DNA of 6,637 nt from Thermoplasmatota archaeon (GCA_022866015.1 JALHTX010000050.1:1-6637); one strand, 5' to 3'; positions 1 through 6,077 are shown, counted from the stretch's first letter. Notes: a model not told the origin generated them from the sequence alone. Made by a program: numbers and translations.

Positions 1-42
1 AATATCACACAAAAAGTATTATTTTTTACTTTACTTCCAAAA

Positions 43-54
43 TATTTTAAAATA
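43..54 (+). promoter_or_regulatory. TATA box of hef
   Basis: The A/T palindrome TATTTTAAAATA is centred about 27 bases before the GTG at 75. This is the usual archaeal distance between TATA box and transcription start, so the transcript would begin at or next to the start codon. No Shine-Dalgarno-like sequence lies between it and the GTG, which agrees with a leaderless mRNA. The call rests on position and composition only, in DNA that is AT-rich throughout. Confidence 0.45.
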
Positions 55-74
55 AGACAATATATTACCCTTCT

Positions 75-2348
75 GTGTTTTTAACAAATGAATATATAAA
101 AAAAGATACTGTTGAAAAAAGAGAATACCAGATAAACATTGCAAAATCTGCATTAAAAGAAAATAGTTTAGTAGTACTTCCTACAGGTCTTGGGAAAACA
201 ATAATTGCCTTAATACTTATAGCAGAGCAACTTACAAAAGATAACAAAAAAATATTATTTCTTGCACCTACAAAACCACTTGTCTTACAACATGCTCAAT
301 TTCTAAAAGAATTTTTAACAATTAACCCTGAAGAAATAACAGTTTTTACAGGAGAAATATCTCCCTTAAAACGAACGTATCTTTGGGAAAAGAGCAAAAT
401 AATTGTATCAACACCTCAGGTAATCGAAAACGACTTACTATCAAAAAAAATAAACCTTGAAAATTTTAGTCTAGTAATTTTTGATGAAGCACATCATGCA
501 GTAGGTGAATATTCATATGTATTCATATCAGAAATATATAAACAACAAGGTAAAGAAAGATTAATATTAGGGATAACTGCATCACCAGGAAATGATTTAA
601 CAAAAATACTCGAAGTATGTAAAAACCTAGATATTAAAAACATAGAAATTAGAACAAAACAAGATCCAGATGTAAAACCATATGTGCATGATGTTCAAAT
701 TAAATGGATAGAAATACAACTTCCAAAAGATTTTGCATACACAATACAATTACTTAAAAAAGCTCTCTCAAATAGACTTAAAACATTAAAAGAAATGAAT
801 TTTATTGAAACAGCATCTGTAAACCTGGTAAATAAAACAAACCTTCTTGATGCACAAAAAAGAATACAAGCTGAAATAAAAGGTAGTATTACTCCTGCCA
901 AAGCACTATTTCAAGCAGCAACAATACAAAGCGAGGCAATGAAGATACATTATGCACTTGAACTATTACAAACGCAAGGAGTATATGCCTTAAAAAACTA
1001 TTTTAAAAGAATGACTAACGAGGCAAAATCAAAAAGTAGTACAAAATCTTCAAGAATAATTACTACAGACAACGATGTTATAGAAGCAATTGCATTCTTA
1101 AACTCATTAAAAATAGAACATCCAAAAGTGGAAGAAATATCAAAAATAGTAAAACAGCAATTGCAAGAAAAACCTGATTCAAGAATAATAGTTTTCACTC
1201 ACTACCGTGATACATCAGCATATATATCAAAAGAATTAGAAAATATAAAACAAGCAAAACCAGCAAAATTTATTGGACAAGCGATAAAAAAAGAGGACAA
1301 AGGGCTTACACAAAAGCAACAAGCAGAAATCATAGACAAATTCAAAAAAGGAGAATATAATGTATTAATTGCAACATCAGTTGCAGAAGAAGGATTAGAT
1401 ATTCCATCTACTGATTTAGTAGTATTTTATGAACCAATACCCTCCGAAATAAGAGCAATACAAAGAAGAGGAAGAACTGCAAGAAAGACTGCAGGAAAAG
1501 TAATAATACTGATAACAAAAGGGACATCAGATGAAGGATACTACTGGTCTGCTAAAAGAAAAGAAAAAAGAATGAAATCAGAGCTAGAAACAATAAGACT
1601 TGCACTAAGAAAAAAAATAGAAGGAAAAAACCCTTTTGAAAACATAGAAAAAATTGATAAAACAAATCAAAAAACTCTTACGGAGTACCAGAAAAAACAA
1701 GAAAATGTAACTATAATAGTCGACCAACGGGAATACCGTTCAAACGTTGTAAGAAACTTAGCGATAAAAGGAGTAATAATAGAACCACAACAACTAGATG
1801 TTGGAGATTATATACTTTCATCAAGAATAGGTGTGGAGAGAAAAAGTACAGAAGATTTTTTAAGTTCATTAATAGATGGAAAACTTTTCAGGCAAATACA
1901 AAGGTTAAGAGACAGCTATTCGAGGCCAATATTAATACTCGAAGGTGAAAATTTATTCACACATAGAAACATGAACCACAATGCAATATACGGCAGCCTT
2001 GCGTCTATCTCAGTAGATTATGGAATACCTATAATGACAACAAAAGATGAACTTGAAACTGCAAACCTATTAAGCGTGATAGCAAAAAGGGAACAAAAAG
2101 AAGAAAAAAAAGCAGTTGCAATACGTGGTGAAAAAACACAAATGTCACTAAATGAAAGGCAACAATTTCTTGTTGAAGGGCTACCAAATATATCAGCAAT
2201 TCTTGCTAGAAGATTACTTTTACATTTTGGAAGTATCAGAGATATTGCAAATGCAACTGAAGAGGAACTGCAAGAAGTAAATGGAATAGGAAAAAATATA
2301 GCATCAGAGATAATAAGAGTTTTAAATTCTAATTATCTTGATAAATAA
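75..2348 (+). CDS. hef: Hef helicase-nuclease (XPF/FANCM family)
   Basis: Hef is an ATP-dependent superfamily 2 helicase joined to an XPF-type structure-specific nuclease. It processes stalled replication forks and branched DNA, and is the archaeal relative of FANCM and XPF. In this 757-residue protein the helicase shows REYQ (16-19), the Walker A loop PTGLGKT (36-42), DEAH (137-140), TAS (168-170), an inserted helical domain (about 215-345), ATSVAEEGLDIP (433-444) and QRRGRTAR (463-470). The ERCC4 nuclease follows, with VDQRE (549-553), GD (577-578) and ERKSTED (588-594), matching the GD-ERK-x3-D catalytic signature. Two helix-hairpin-helix motifs (GLPNIS near 702, NGIGKN near 736) close the protein. 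All catalytic motifs are intact and the length is usual for Hef. GTG at 75 is the only normal start between the in-frame TAA at 48 and REYQ. Arg codons are mostly AGA and Ile codons often ATA. Confidence 0.96.
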   Translation: MFLTNEYIKKDTVEKREYQINIAKSALKENSLVVLPTGLGKTIIALILIAEQLTKDNKKILFLAPTKPLVLQHAQFLKEFLTINPEEITVFTGEISPLKRTYLWEKSKIIVSTPQVIENDLLSKKINLENFSLVIFDEAHHAVGEYSYVFISEIYKQQGKERLILGITASPGNDLTKILEVCKNLDIKNIEIRTKQDPDVKPYVHDVQIKWIEIQLPKDFAYTIQLLKKALSNRLKTLKEMNFIETASVNLVNKTNLLDAQKRIQAEIKGSITPAKALFQAATIQSEAMKIHYALELLQTQGVYALKNYFKRMTNEAKSKSSTKSSRIITTDNDVIEAIAFLNSLKIEHPKVEEISKIVKQQLQEKPDSRIIVFTHYRDTSAYISKELENIKQAKPAKFIGQAIKKEDKGLTQKQQAEIIDKFKKGEYNVLIATSVAEEGLDIPSTDLVVFYEPIPSEIRAIQRRGRTARKTAGKVIILITKGTSDEGYYWSAKRKEKRMKSELETIRLALRKKIEGKNPFENIEKIDKTNQKTLTEYQKKQENVTIIVDQREYRSNVVRNLAIKGVIIEPQQLDVGDYILSSRIGVERKSTEDFLSSLIDGKLFRQIQRLRDSYSRPILILEGENLFTHRNMNHNAIYGSLASISVDYGIPIMTTKDELETANLLSVIAKREQKEEKKAVAIRGEKTQMSLNERQQFLVEGLPNISAILARRLLLHFGSIRDIANATEEELQEVNGIGKNIASEIIRVLNSNYLDK

Positions 2349-2358
2349 TTTTTCCCAA

Positions 2359-2368
2359 ATATTTAAAT
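2359..2368 (+). promoter_or_regulatory. TATA box of the UPF0147 gene
   Basis: The sequence ATATTTAAAT lies just after the hef stop, preceded by CCCAA, which could serve as a weak BRE. Transcription would start about 25 bases downstream, near 2388-2392. That leaves a leader of about 20 bases carrying the Shine-Dalgarno site at 2401. UPF0147 therefore probably has its own promoter rather than depending on hef readthrough. Confidence 0.5.
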
Positions 2369-2400
2369 CTATATTTCAGATACGTTGCTGAAAACAAAGA

Positions 2401-2408
2401 AAGGTGAT
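2401..2408 (+). promoter_or_regulatory. Shine-Dalgarno site fixing the UPF0147 start
   Basis: AAGGTGAT matches the complement of the archaeal 16S rRNA 3' end (GGAGGTGAT) over GGTGAT. It is 4 bases before the ATG at 2413. A longer in-frame reading from GTG at 2404 would start inside this site, so the ATG is the better start. Confidence 0.8.
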
Positions 2409-2412
2409 TACA

Positions 2413-2667
2413 ATGTCTGCGGATGAAAAAATTGTTCAAGTTTGTGATGGTTTAAACATGCTACATGAAGATAATTCAATACCTCGTAATATCCGAAGAA
2501 GTGCTGAGGAAGTAAAAGAAACACTTTTAAATCAAAAAAATCCACTTGATGTCCGCATCGCAACCGCATCATCAAGACTTGATGAAATGGCTAACGATCC
2601 GAATATACCTCTGCATGGTAGAACCCTTATTTGGAATATAATGAGTAGACTTGAAGAAATCGCCTAA
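2413..2667 (+). CDS. UPF0147 family protein
   Basis: This 84-residue, charged and probably all-helical soluble protein belongs to UPF0147, a small family widespread in archaea with, to my knowledge, no settled function. Recognisable family features are the DNSIPRNIRR block (20-29), a central LDVR segment (45-48), LDEMANDPNIPLHGRT (56-71) and the IWNIMSRLEE end (73-82). There is no signal peptide, membrane segment or metal-binding cluster. The ATG at 2413 is chosen because an AAGGTGAT ribosome site precedes it; a GTG 9 bases upstream lies within that site. It has its own TATA box and is followed by a run of six T, so it may be expressed alone or with the two genes downstream. The family call is firm; the role is unknown. 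Confidence 0.9.
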   Translation: MSADEKIVQVCDGLNMLHEDNSIPRNIRRSAEEVKETLLNQKNPLDVRIATASSRLDEMANDPNIPLHGRTLIWNIMSRLEEIA

Positions 2668-2668
2668 G

Positions 2669-2680
2669 TTTTTTATAATA
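2669..2680 (+). promoter_or_regulatory. T-run terminator and TATA box between genes
   Basis: Directly after the UPF0147 stop, six T in a row run into TTTATAATA. The T-run could act as an archaeal U-tract terminator for UPF0147. The TATA-like part would direct initiation near 2700, giving an 18-base leader that contains the ribosome site of the next gene. Both readings are inferred from position. Alternatively the 50-base gap is simply internal to one operon. Confidence 0.35.
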
Positions 2681-2702
2681 CCATACTTCTTTGTTTTAAT
2701 TG

Positions 2703-2710
2703 GGAGTTGA
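2703..2710 (+). promoter_or_regulatory. Shine-Dalgarno site fixing the TIM-barrel gene start
   Basis: GGAGTTGA matches GGAGGTGA at 7 of 8 bases and lies 7 bases before the ATG at 2718. An in-frame TTG at 2700 would initiate within or before this site, so the ATG is preferred. Confidence 0.7.
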
Positions 2711-2717
2711 AAAATTT

Positions 2718-3599
2718 ATGATTAGGATAGGTCAAGCAGGAATACCATTATCTTGTAAAGGTAGAACAAACAAAGATGGCCTCGTTTACACAAAAAATAT
2801 TTTAGATTTAAATGCAATCGAACTACAATTTGTCCGTGGTTTATATATAATGGAGGATGAAGAAGCCCAATTCATACATGATTTTGCAAAGGAAAACGAT
2901 GTGGAACTACATGTTCATGCTCCTTATTATATAAACTTAGCAGCAAGTGATGAAGAATTAGATGTCAGTTTTGATAAAATAATATATAGTGCAACCCTTG
3001 CTCAAAAAATGGGTGCAAAAAGTGTTGTAGTTCATCCTGGTTATTATGGAGAAGAAGGAGAAAAAAAGACACTAAAAAGAATAATTAAAAATGTTAAAAA
3101 ACTTCAGGGAAACCTAAAAAAAGATAAAATTAAAATTAAACTTGCAATTGAAACTATGGGTAAACAAAAAGTTTTTGGGAGTCTTGATGAAATAATTAAG
3201 ATATGTTCAGATGTTAAAGATGTAATACCTGCAATTGGCCTGGGGCATATTCATGCTAGAACAAATGGTGGACTAAAGAAACGAGAAGATTTTGAAGAAA
3301 TATTTTATAAACTTAAACCACTACGGCTAAAACACTACTTAATTCATGTTACCGGTGTAATGTATGAAAATGGTAACGAGTTTTATCACGTTCCAATCAA
3401 AAAAGGTGATATGCCTCTTATGCCCCTTATTGATCTAATTCTTGACAAAAATTATGATGTTACTTTTATCTCCGAATCCCCACTTCTTGAACATGATGCT
3501 GTATATATCAGGTTGCAAGTTGAAAAAGCAATCATGAAACGTACTGGTAAAGAGCAAGCAAATTACAAGGATCTCTCGGAGATTGTAAAAAATGGGTGA
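2718..3599 (+). CDS. Endonuclease IV-like TIM-barrel protein
   Basis: The 293-residue protein has the AP endonuclease 2 / sugar isomerase-like TIM-barrel fold, close in length to E. coli Nfo (285). Endonuclease IV cuts DNA at abasic sites using three zinc ions. By-eye matches to Nfo metal ligands are H67 (HVHAPYYINL), H106 (VVVHPGYY), E145 (AIETMG), H177 (GHIHAR), H210 (LIHVTG), H224 (FYHVPIKKGD) and E253 (ISESP). The Nfo D179 position is Gly174 (AIGLGH), and the Nfo D229 position appears non-acidic (F222), although E221 is adjacent. It may thus be a divergent archaeal AP endonuclease or a sugar-phosphate isomerase of the same fold. Its last 8 bases overlap hxlB, so the two are probably co-translated, which leans mildly toward sugar chemistry. 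The fold is certain; the substrate is not. Confidence 0.85.
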   Translation: MIRIGQAGIPLSCKGRTNKDGLVYTKNILDLNAIELQFVRGLYIMEDEEAQFIHDFAKENDVELHVHAPYYINLAASDEELDVSFDKIIYSATLAQKMGAKSVVVHPGYYGEEGEKKTLKRIIKNVKKLQGNLKKDKIKIKLAIETMGKQKVFGSLDEIIKICSDVKDVIPAIGLGHIHARTNGGLKKREDFEEIFYKLKPLRLKHYLIHVTGVMYENGNEFYHVPIKKGDMPLMPLIDLILDKNYDVTFISESPLLEHDAVYIRLQVEKAIMKRTGKEQANYKDLSEIVKNG

Positions 3600-4152
3600 G
3601 CAGGTATTCAAAGAGTCGATTGATTATATCCAATTAAAACTTAAAGATATCTTAAGCAAAGTTTCTGAAAAAGATATCAAAACCATCAAAAAATTATTTT
3701 TAAAAACAAAGCGTGTTTTTTTGTATGGTGCAGGTCGTTCTGGTCTTGTTGCAAAAGCTTTTGCTATTCGTCTAGTTCATTTAGGTTTTCAAACATTTGT
3801 AATAGGTGAAACAATAACTGCTCCTGTTCAAAAAGGAGACCTTGTTATTATAGTATCTGGCTCTGGAGAAACTATCCCTGCTGTTATGACTGCTGAAATT
3901 GCTCACAATTTAGGTGCTTTTGTTGTTTCAATTACAGGTAAAAAAGATTCAGATATCGCAAAATTCGCTGATATAACTCTTTATATTAAATCAAGTTGTA
4001 ATGAATCAGAACGTAAAAGATATGCTCCTCTTGGAACACTTTTTGAGGCTAGTGTTTGGATACTTCTTGATGGAATAACTGCTGACCTTCTAGATTATAA
4101 GAAGGAAACAGAGGAAGATATGCGTGGCCGTCATGCCACATTAGAACAATAA
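3592..4152 (+). CDS. hxlB: 6-phospho-3-hexuloisomerase (PHI)
   Basis: PHI interconverts 3-hexulose 6-phosphate and fructose 6-phosphate in the cytoplasm. In archaea it usually runs with hexulose-6-phosphate synthase to make ribulose 5-phosphate, releasing formaldehyde, where the oxidative pentose phosphate pathway is absent. The 186-residue length fits the family (about 180). The SIS domain shows YGAGRSG (45-51), ETITAPVQKGD (73-83) and the phosphosugar loop SGSGET (89-94). PLGTLFE (146-152) and the C-terminal RHATLE (180-185) are typical of PHI and separate it from other SIS proteins. The ATG lies inside the 3' end of the preceding gene, with GGAGAT at 3578-3583 as ribosome site. No partner synthase is in the window. 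Six of seven Arg codons are CGT, unlike AGA-rich hef, hinting at higher expression or a different history. Confidence 0.93.
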   Translation: MGEQVFKESIDYIQLKLKDILSKVSEKDIKTIKKLFLKTKRVFLYGAGRSGLVAKAFAIRLVHLGFQTFVIGETITAPVQKGDLVIIVSGSGETIPAVMTAEIAHNLGAFVVSITGKKDSDIAKFADITLYIKSSCNESERKRYAPLGTLFEASVWILLDGITADLLDYKKETEEDMRGRHATLEQ

Positions 4153-4158
4153 ATAATA

Positions 4159-4181
4159 TTTTTTTATGAATAAATTTTTTT
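4159..4181 (+). terminator. Possible U-tract terminator after hxlB
   Basis: Two runs of seven T (4159-4165 and 4175-4181) follow the hxlB stop, and TATGAA (4165-4170) can pair with TTCATA (4180-4185). T-runs are the usual archaeal termination signal. The site lies within the 3' end of the convergent SemiSWEET gene. On the - strand no comparable T-run follows the SemiSWEET stop, so that transcript may run antisense into hxlB. Confidence 0.5.
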
Positions 4182-4424
4182 CATAACTATCAAACCTATA
4201 CAGCAAATTGTACCAAAAGTATTTGCAGTCATTATGGCAATTGAATTAGTTAAAAAACCATACACAAACCAAATGCTCATACCTAAAGATAAAACAGTTG
4301 GCATAAAATAAGATACATCATCAAGTTTTTTAGTTTTAAAACCTTTAAAAAGTTGTGGTAAAAAACCCATTGATGTAATTATCCCTGCTATCAAACCTAT
4401 TATTTCAACTATATCAAAGTTCAT
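4164..4424 (-). CDS. SemiSWEET-type sugar transporter (PQ-loop)
   Basis: This 86-residue membrane protein fits SemiSWEET, a three-helix half transporter that works as a dimer and moves small sugars down their gradient. Helix 1 (about 5-22) ends in the PQ motif (P23-Q24). A short basic loop FKGFKTKK (26-33) and DDVSY follow, then helix 2 (about 38-57) with W52 and YG (55-56), and helix 3 (about 62-82) with N68 in TANTFG. The Trp and Asn match the pocket residues described for bacterial SemiSWEETs. The start is supported by GAGTTGAT (read on the - strand, 4440-4433), 7 of 8 to the consensus and 8 bases before the ATG. It follows the nitroreductase gene by 28 bases and is probably co-transcribed. 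Its substrate cannot be read from the sequence. Confidence 0.88.
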   Translation of the reverse strand: MNFDIVEIIGLIAGIITSMGFLPQLFKGFKTKKLDDVSYFMPTVLSLGMSIWFVYGFLTNSIAIMTANTFGTICCIGLIVMKKIYS

Positions 4425-4452
4425 CTATGATTATCAACTCTTTTTTTAAAAA

Positions 4453-5037
4453 TCAATACTTGTTAATATGAATTATATCTTCAAGTTTTCTTTTTGGCAC
4501 ATGTAAAACCTCTTTTTCATCCTTGTAATACTTGACCGAATCAACAATATCTTCAACAATTGATTGTTCTGCTTTATAGCCTAGTGCAATCACTGAATCA
4601 ATAATAATTTGTTCAGGGATTTTAAGGCTTTTTCGTATTTTTTCTTTATCTATCTTGCATAGTATGCAACTAGCAAGCCCTTCACCTTCTGCACAAAGAA
4701 CAATATTTGATGCAGCAAAACTTACATCACGTAAATACCAAAGATTTTTACTATCCTTAACAAGAATTATAATATAAGCCACTGGTCTTTCGTTTTCCAT
4801 AGGAGACCATTTTGGTTTTATATATCCTGCCCAACTTAGGGCTTCAAAAACTTTTAAGCATAAATCTTTATCATTTACTATACAAAATTCAAGAGGTTGA
4901 AGATTTGCAGCAGAAGGAGCAAGACGAGCAGCGTTTACAAATTTTTTTAATAAATCTAACAAAATAGGTTTTTGCTTAAAACGCCTTATACTTCTTCTTT
5001 TAATAATTGTTCTATATACTTCATTATTATTACTCAT
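4453..5037 (-). CDS. Nitroreductase family FMN oxidoreductase
   Basis: The 194-residue protein belongs to the nitroreductase family: cytosolic FMN enzymes, usually dimers, that use NAD(P)H to reduce nitro compounds, quinones, flavins or other acceptors. FMN-contact motifs are KRRSIRRF (13-20), APSAANLQP (40-48), RDVSFAASN (103-111) with GLASC (120-124), and the late ALGYKAE (151-157). The HVPKRKLEDIIH tail (179-190) is common in archaeal members. No extra iron-sulphur or F420 domain is present, so it is a minimal single-domain enzyme. ATG at 5037 is preceded on the - strand by AAAGGTAG with about 7 bases of spacing. The gene opens a short operon with SemiSWEET. The family is clear; the physiological acceptor is not. 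Confidence 0.92.
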   Translation of the reverse strand: MSNNNEVYRTIIKRRSIRRFKQKPILLDLLKKFVNAARLAPSAANLQPLEFCIVNDKDLCLKVFEALSWAGYIKPKWSPMENERPVAYIIILVKDSKNLWYLRDVSFAASNIVLCAEGEGLASCILCKIDKEKIRKSLKIPEQIIIDSVIALGYKAEQSIVEDIVDSVKYYKDEKEVLHVPKRKLEDIIHINKY

Positions 5038-5368
5038 AAATTCTACCTTTTAATATTCTTTATAATAGAATTACGTAATAAATTTTTTAATAAAAGAATT
5101 TTTGTTTTACCAACAAAATTAAAAATAAACAAGTTAAAAACAACAATTTGTAAAATCATCTTTTTAACAATTGTCCCTCTTTTCCTCCTCTTTACCTATT
5201 TTTTAGGGATTAGTCAGCCCAAGAGAGTATTGATAATCAAAACTTAAGGTGATTAGGCATGAAAACCTTCTCTCCGGAGCCATATTTCAATAAAAGTTTA
5301 AGTAAATAAAAAGTTATCTTATCTTATTTGTCTAATTTTCTTTATTTTTTAGTTTTTATGAAAATAAA
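5038..5368. other. Intergenic gap with nitroreductase promoter and micro-ORF
   Basis: These 331 bases separate lrp (stop at 5369, - strand) from the nitroreductase start. The end near 5037 carries the nitroreductase ribosome site and A/T-rich boxes (5059-5068 and 5077-5090) that could serve as its TATA element. A small hairpin pairs TTTTGTT (5100-5106) with AACAAAA (5112-5118). From 5167 to 5208 the + strand is pyrimidine-rich, then a 16-codon frame with a strong ribosome site follows (5246-5309). Toward lrp, the - strand reads a T5 tract near 5310-5314, possibly the lrp terminator. No long gene is supported. Confidence 0.6.
5259..5309 (+). CDS. Putative 16-residue small ORF with strong SD
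   Basis: ATG at 5259 opens a 16-codon frame encoding MKTFSPEPYFNKSLSK. AAGGTGAT (5246-5253) lies 5 bases upstream and the leader AAGGTGATTA closely resembles the leader of the UPF0147 gene, so this looks like a genuine translation start. I do not recognise the peptide; it is polar, without membrane or metal-binding features. AAGGT of the ribosome site can pair with ACCTT (5265-5269), which could mask initiation. It may be a real small protein, a leader peptide, or the 5' stump of a gene lost by deletion. The conventional stop is TAA at 5307. Confidence 0.3.
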   Translation: MKTFSPEPYFNKSLSK

Positions 5369-5902
5369 TTAGATTTTGAAAAATTCGTTTAATTTGTTGA
5401 TATTAGGATTTATTACTCCACAGTTTTCTACTGTAAATAATTTTTCAATCAATTTTATATCTGATATATATCCTTTATCTATTTTGTGAAATGTTTCTAC
5501 CACTGTTTTTGCATCTATTACATTATTTGCATTGAATAATAGCATCCAATCATAATCTCCATTCAATAGGAAGCTGTGTGTAAATTCTATTCCAAATTTT
5601 TTTAGTGTTTTTGGTAGCTCTCTATTTATTATATTGTCAATTATTTCCTTTGAAGTTGGTTTATTTGATCTTTTCATAAGCATTACGTAGGTTTTTTTAC
5701 CTAGTTTTTCTTCATCTACTATTGCTGTGTACCCCCAGATAGTATGGTTTTTTTCCAGGTTATTTATTATTCGCCATACTTTTAGTCTTGAAAAATGACA
5801 GGATTTTGCTATATCGTTTATGCTTTTGTTTGCGTTTTTTATTAATTCTCCAAGTATCCTTTTTTCATCTAGCTCTATTTGTTCAAAACTACTTTTTGCC
5901 AT
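5369..5902 (-). CDS. Lrp/AsnC-like transcriptional regulator
   Basis: The 177-residue protein has the two-part layout of Lrp/AsnC (feast/famine) regulators. The N-terminal winged helix-turn-helix spans about 10-68: LDEKRILGELIKNANKSI, the recognition region FSRLKVWRIINNLEKN (37-52), then the wing IWGYTAIVDEEKLG (55-68). The C-terminal part (about 70-160) looks like a RAM-type ligand-binding and dimerisation domain, with NGDYDWMLLFNANN (114-127) in the usual place of the GxYD turn. A conventional Lrp is about 150-165 residues, so the tail is slightly long. The ATG at 5902 has no ribosome site, but a TATA box about 24 bases upstream fits a leaderless transcript. It faces a long intergenic region with repeats that it might bind. 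Ligand and targets are unknown. Confidence 0.85.
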   Translation of the reverse strand: MAKSSFEQIELDEKRILGELIKNANKSINDIAKSCHFSRLKVWRIINNLEKNHTIWGYTAIVDEEKLGKKTYVMLMKRSNKPTSKEIIDNIINRELPKTLKKFGIEFTHSFLLNGDYDWMLLFNANNVIDAKTVVETFHKIDKGYISDIKLIEKLFTVENCGVINPNINKLNEFFKI

Positions 5903-5921
5903 ATATATGAATATCTTAATC

Positions 5922-5930
5922 TAATATAAA
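5922..5930 (-). promoter_or_regulatory. TATA box of the lrp-like gene
   Basis: Read on the - strand, TTTATATTA is close to the archaeal TATA consensus and is centred about 24 bases before the ATG at 5902. Initiation would fall at the start codon, which explains the absence of a ribosome site. Confidence 0.55.
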
Positions 5931-5991
5931 AAATTATTCAATTACATAACATTTGTTTTGTTTAATATAGAATAAATTTATAAATCATTAG

Positions 5992-6022
5992 AATATTTGT
6001 ATTTTATAAGAAATATTTGTAT
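5992..6022. repeat. 11-base direct repeat with 20-base period
   Basis: AATATTTGTAT occurs at 5992-6002 and exactly again at 6012-6022. A looser copy, ACATTTGTTTT, sits at 5949-5959. The 20-base period places the two exact copies on the same face of the helix. They lie 90-120 bases upstream of the lrp start, so they could be operator half-sites; this is inferred from spacing only. Confidence 0.6.
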
Positions 6023-6077
6023 CGGTATTGGGTTTTTAAGTGTCGCTATCTGCATCACCAACCCAATACCCCCCGAT
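6021..6077. repeat. Strong inverted repeat / stem-loop
   Basis: GGTATTGGGTT (6024-6034) pairs perfectly with AACCCAATACC (6060-6070) around a 25-base loop. ATC (6021-6023) can also pair with GAT (6075-6077) across a bulge of four C. The element is far richer in G and C than its surroundings. Its + strand side is followed by TTTT, like a terminator, yet no + strand gene precedes it. It may be a structured RNA, a terminator of an unrecognised transcript, or a protein-binding palindrome. Confidence 0.75.

Noticed and set aside
65..1198. Short - strand open frames of 60-68 codons opposite hef
   Set aside because: They lie within the strongly supported hef gene, have no ribosome sites and encode Phe/Ser/Ile-rich strings typical of antisense shadows.
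2404..2412. GTG start for the UPF0147 gene, adding three residues
   Set aside because: The GTG is part of the AAGGTGAT ribosome site, whose spacing fits the ATG at 2413.
2700..2717. TTG start for the TIM-barrel gene, adding six residues
   Set aside because: GGAGTTGA lies between the TTG and the ATG at 2718, so it can only serve the ATG; the extra residues add nothing typical of the family.
4972..5247. A 91-codon + strand protein from TTG 4972
   Set aside because: Its first 22 codons are antisense to the nitroreductase 5' end, the only start is TTG with no ribosome site, and composition is low-complexity. Kept only as a weak finding for the part in the gap.
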